Source: Helicobacteraceae bacterium (GTDB lineage: Bacteria; Campylobacterota; Campylobacteria; Campylobacterales; Sulfurimonadaceae). Taken from it: a DNA stretch of 7,551 bases. The DNA lies in NCBI GenBank assembly GCA_027056525.1, contig JALUKO010000303.1, positions 1 to 7,551 on the forward strand, written 5' to 3'. Numbering within the stretch: position 1 is the first letter of the stretch; every line of letters begins with the position of its first letter. The translations under genes and the position numbers were made by a program. A model generated the notes under the pieces. The model saw only the letters and a program-made list of their open reading frames with translations, did not search any database and was not told where the DNA came from. Shown here one piece after another: positions 7,131 to 7,551 of the stretch.

Positions 7131-7136
7131 TCTCCT
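7131..7136 (-). promoter_or_regulatory. Strong Shine-Dalgarno upstream of the aioB-like gene
   Basis: The minus strand reads AGGAGA. The core AGGAG lies 4 nt before an in-frame ATT (7125-7127) and 7 nt before an in-frame ATC (7122-7124). The reading frame is open from here into the Rieske gene, adding IISKEKFNTSC before the annotated GTG. No ATG, GTG or TTG is near this site in the frame, so it argues for a rare start codon, a sequencing error, or a decayed start. Confidence 0.5.
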
Positions 7137-7156
7137 ATTTATACTAACTTTAAGCT

Positions 7157-7162
7157 AATATA
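7157..7162 (-). promoter_or_regulatory. Tentative -10 element for the AioBA-like operon
   Basis: The minus strand reads TATATT inside CTTATATTAGC, about 20 nt upstream of the strong Shine-Dalgarno, with the hexamer ATGTTA 17 nt further upstream. The region is so AT-rich that other placements are possible, such as TATAAA at 7138-7143, which is too close to the Shine-Dalgarno. If correct, transcription would start near 7150 and the inverted repeat at 7188-7212 would be centred near -50, an activator-like position. Confidence 0.3.
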
Positions 7163-7187
7163 AGATATTTTTATTAATATAACATAC

Positions 7188-7212
7188 TAGTATTAATTTA
7201 ATATTAATACTA
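7188..7212. repeat. Perfect inverted repeat, candidate operator in the aioB-plsY divergent region
   Basis: Arms TAGTATTAAT (7188-7197) and ATTAATACTA (7203-7212) are exact reverse complements of 10 bp, separated by 5 bp (TTAAT). A second short palindrome, ATACTAGTAT (7184-7193), overlaps the left arm, and another ATTAATA lies at 7173-7179, 30 bp from the one in the right arm. A symmetric site of this size between divergent genes, upstream of a probable operon promoter, suggests binding by a dimeric regulator. It is not followed by a T-run as an intrinsic terminator would be, and its stem is almost all A-T. The regulator is unknown and none is encoded in the window. Confidence 0.5.
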
Positions 7213-7314
7213 TAGGTTCATATATCTCATACTTAATGCCATCAAAACAAAAACTTTATCGGATTATAAATATACTTAAAGTACAATGCCCTAATTATTT
7301 TAAAGGCAATATGT

Positions 7315-7551
7315 ATGGATTTCTTATTTAATACCAATGTTCAGTTTTTTATAGCTGCTTATCTCGTGGGAGGTATCCCTTTTGGTTTACTTCTGGCAAA
7401 ACAGTTCGCCGGAGTCAATGTCAAAGAGGGTGGAAGCGGAAGCATCGGAGCAACCAATGTACTGCGTGTTGTCAAAGAACAAGATCCTGCTCTGGCAAAA
7501 AAGCTTGGGGCTGCGACGCTTGCGCTTGATGCACTCAAAGGTATCTTTGTT
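7315..7551 (+). CDS. plsY: Glycerol-3-phosphate acyltransferase PlsY, N-terminal part (cut by window edge)
   Basis: PlsY is the integral-membrane enzyme that transfers an acyl group from acyl-phosphate to sn-glycerol-3-phosphate, giving lysophosphatidate for phospholipid synthesis. Seventy-nine of about 200 residues are visible. The first membrane segment carries YLVGGIPFGLLLAK (residues 16-29), followed by the conserved loop GGSGSIGATNVLRVV (39-53), the family's first signature (SGxxGATNxxR) involved in phosphate binding. LGAATLALDALKGIFV (64-79) begins the next membrane segment with the typical D-x-x-KG. The ATG at 7315 is chosen over an ATG at 7311, whose frame closes after six codons; AAGG at 7303-7306 lies 8 nt upstream. 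It is divergent from the AioBA-like operon and functionally unrelated. A TACAAT at 7282-7287 could be its -10 element, but no convincing -35 is seen. Confidence 0.94.
   Translation, partial: MDFLFNTNVQFFIAAYLVGGIPFGLLLAKQFAGVNVKEGGSGSIGATNVLRVVKEQDPALAKKLGAATLALDALKGIFV

Noticed and set aside
7229..7245. An FNR/CRP-like site (ATCAA half with a TTAAT partner) near plsY
   Set aside because: Only one half matches TTGAT-N4-ATCAA; the other half has wrong bases or a 3-nt spacer, so it is no better than expected in such AT-rich DNA.

Overview
The window looks like a chromosomal segment from a free-living Campylobacterota (epsilonproteobacterium), probably of the Sulfurimonas/Sulfurovum/Sulfuricurvum kind. 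This is inferred from the AT-rich, lysine-rich coding style, the epsilonproteobacterial-type NadA (with GVGFMGQSVKVLSPEK and ACCAMA motifs), and flhB directly downstream of nadA-nadC. No rRNA or other species marker is present, so the genus is not fixed.

Layout. Nearly everything is on the minus strand. At the right edge, the first 79 codons of plsY (phospholipid synthesis) run on the plus strand. A 220-bp AT-rich divergent intergenic region (7095-7314) follows, holding a perfect 10-bp-arm inverted repeat. From there a tightly packed minus-strand gene set reads right to left: a Tat-exported Rieske protein of the AioB family, a 959-residue molybdopterin oxidoreductase of the AioA (arsenite oxidase large subunit) family, an unrecognised 112-residue secreted protein with repeated PDxLL motifs, and an outer-membrane porin. 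Gaps and overlaps (7 nt, ATGA overlap, Shine-Dalgarno overlapping the previous stop) suggest one operon. A short intergenic gap with a good -10 element then starts the housekeeping set nadA-nadC (ATGA overlap) and the 5' part of flhB, which runs off the left edge.

How the genes work together. NadA and NadC are consecutive steps of de novo NAD synthesis (iminoaspartate + DHAP to quinolinate, then to nicotinate mononucleotide). The AioB/AioA pair would form a periplasmic Mo-bisPGD/[3Fe-4S]/Rieske enzyme, with AioA lacking its own signal and probably co-exported with the Tat-signal-bearing AioB. The porin could bring the oxyanion or other substrate into the periplasm.

Most interesting part. The AioBA-like operon departs from well-studied arsenite oxidases. 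The active-site glutamate of AioA does not align cleanly, there is an extra segment of about 110 residues near the C-terminus, and the operon carries a small repeat-containing secreted protein plus a porin. It has no cytochrome, sensor/regulator or arsenic-resistance gene in view. Its physiological substrate is therefore open.
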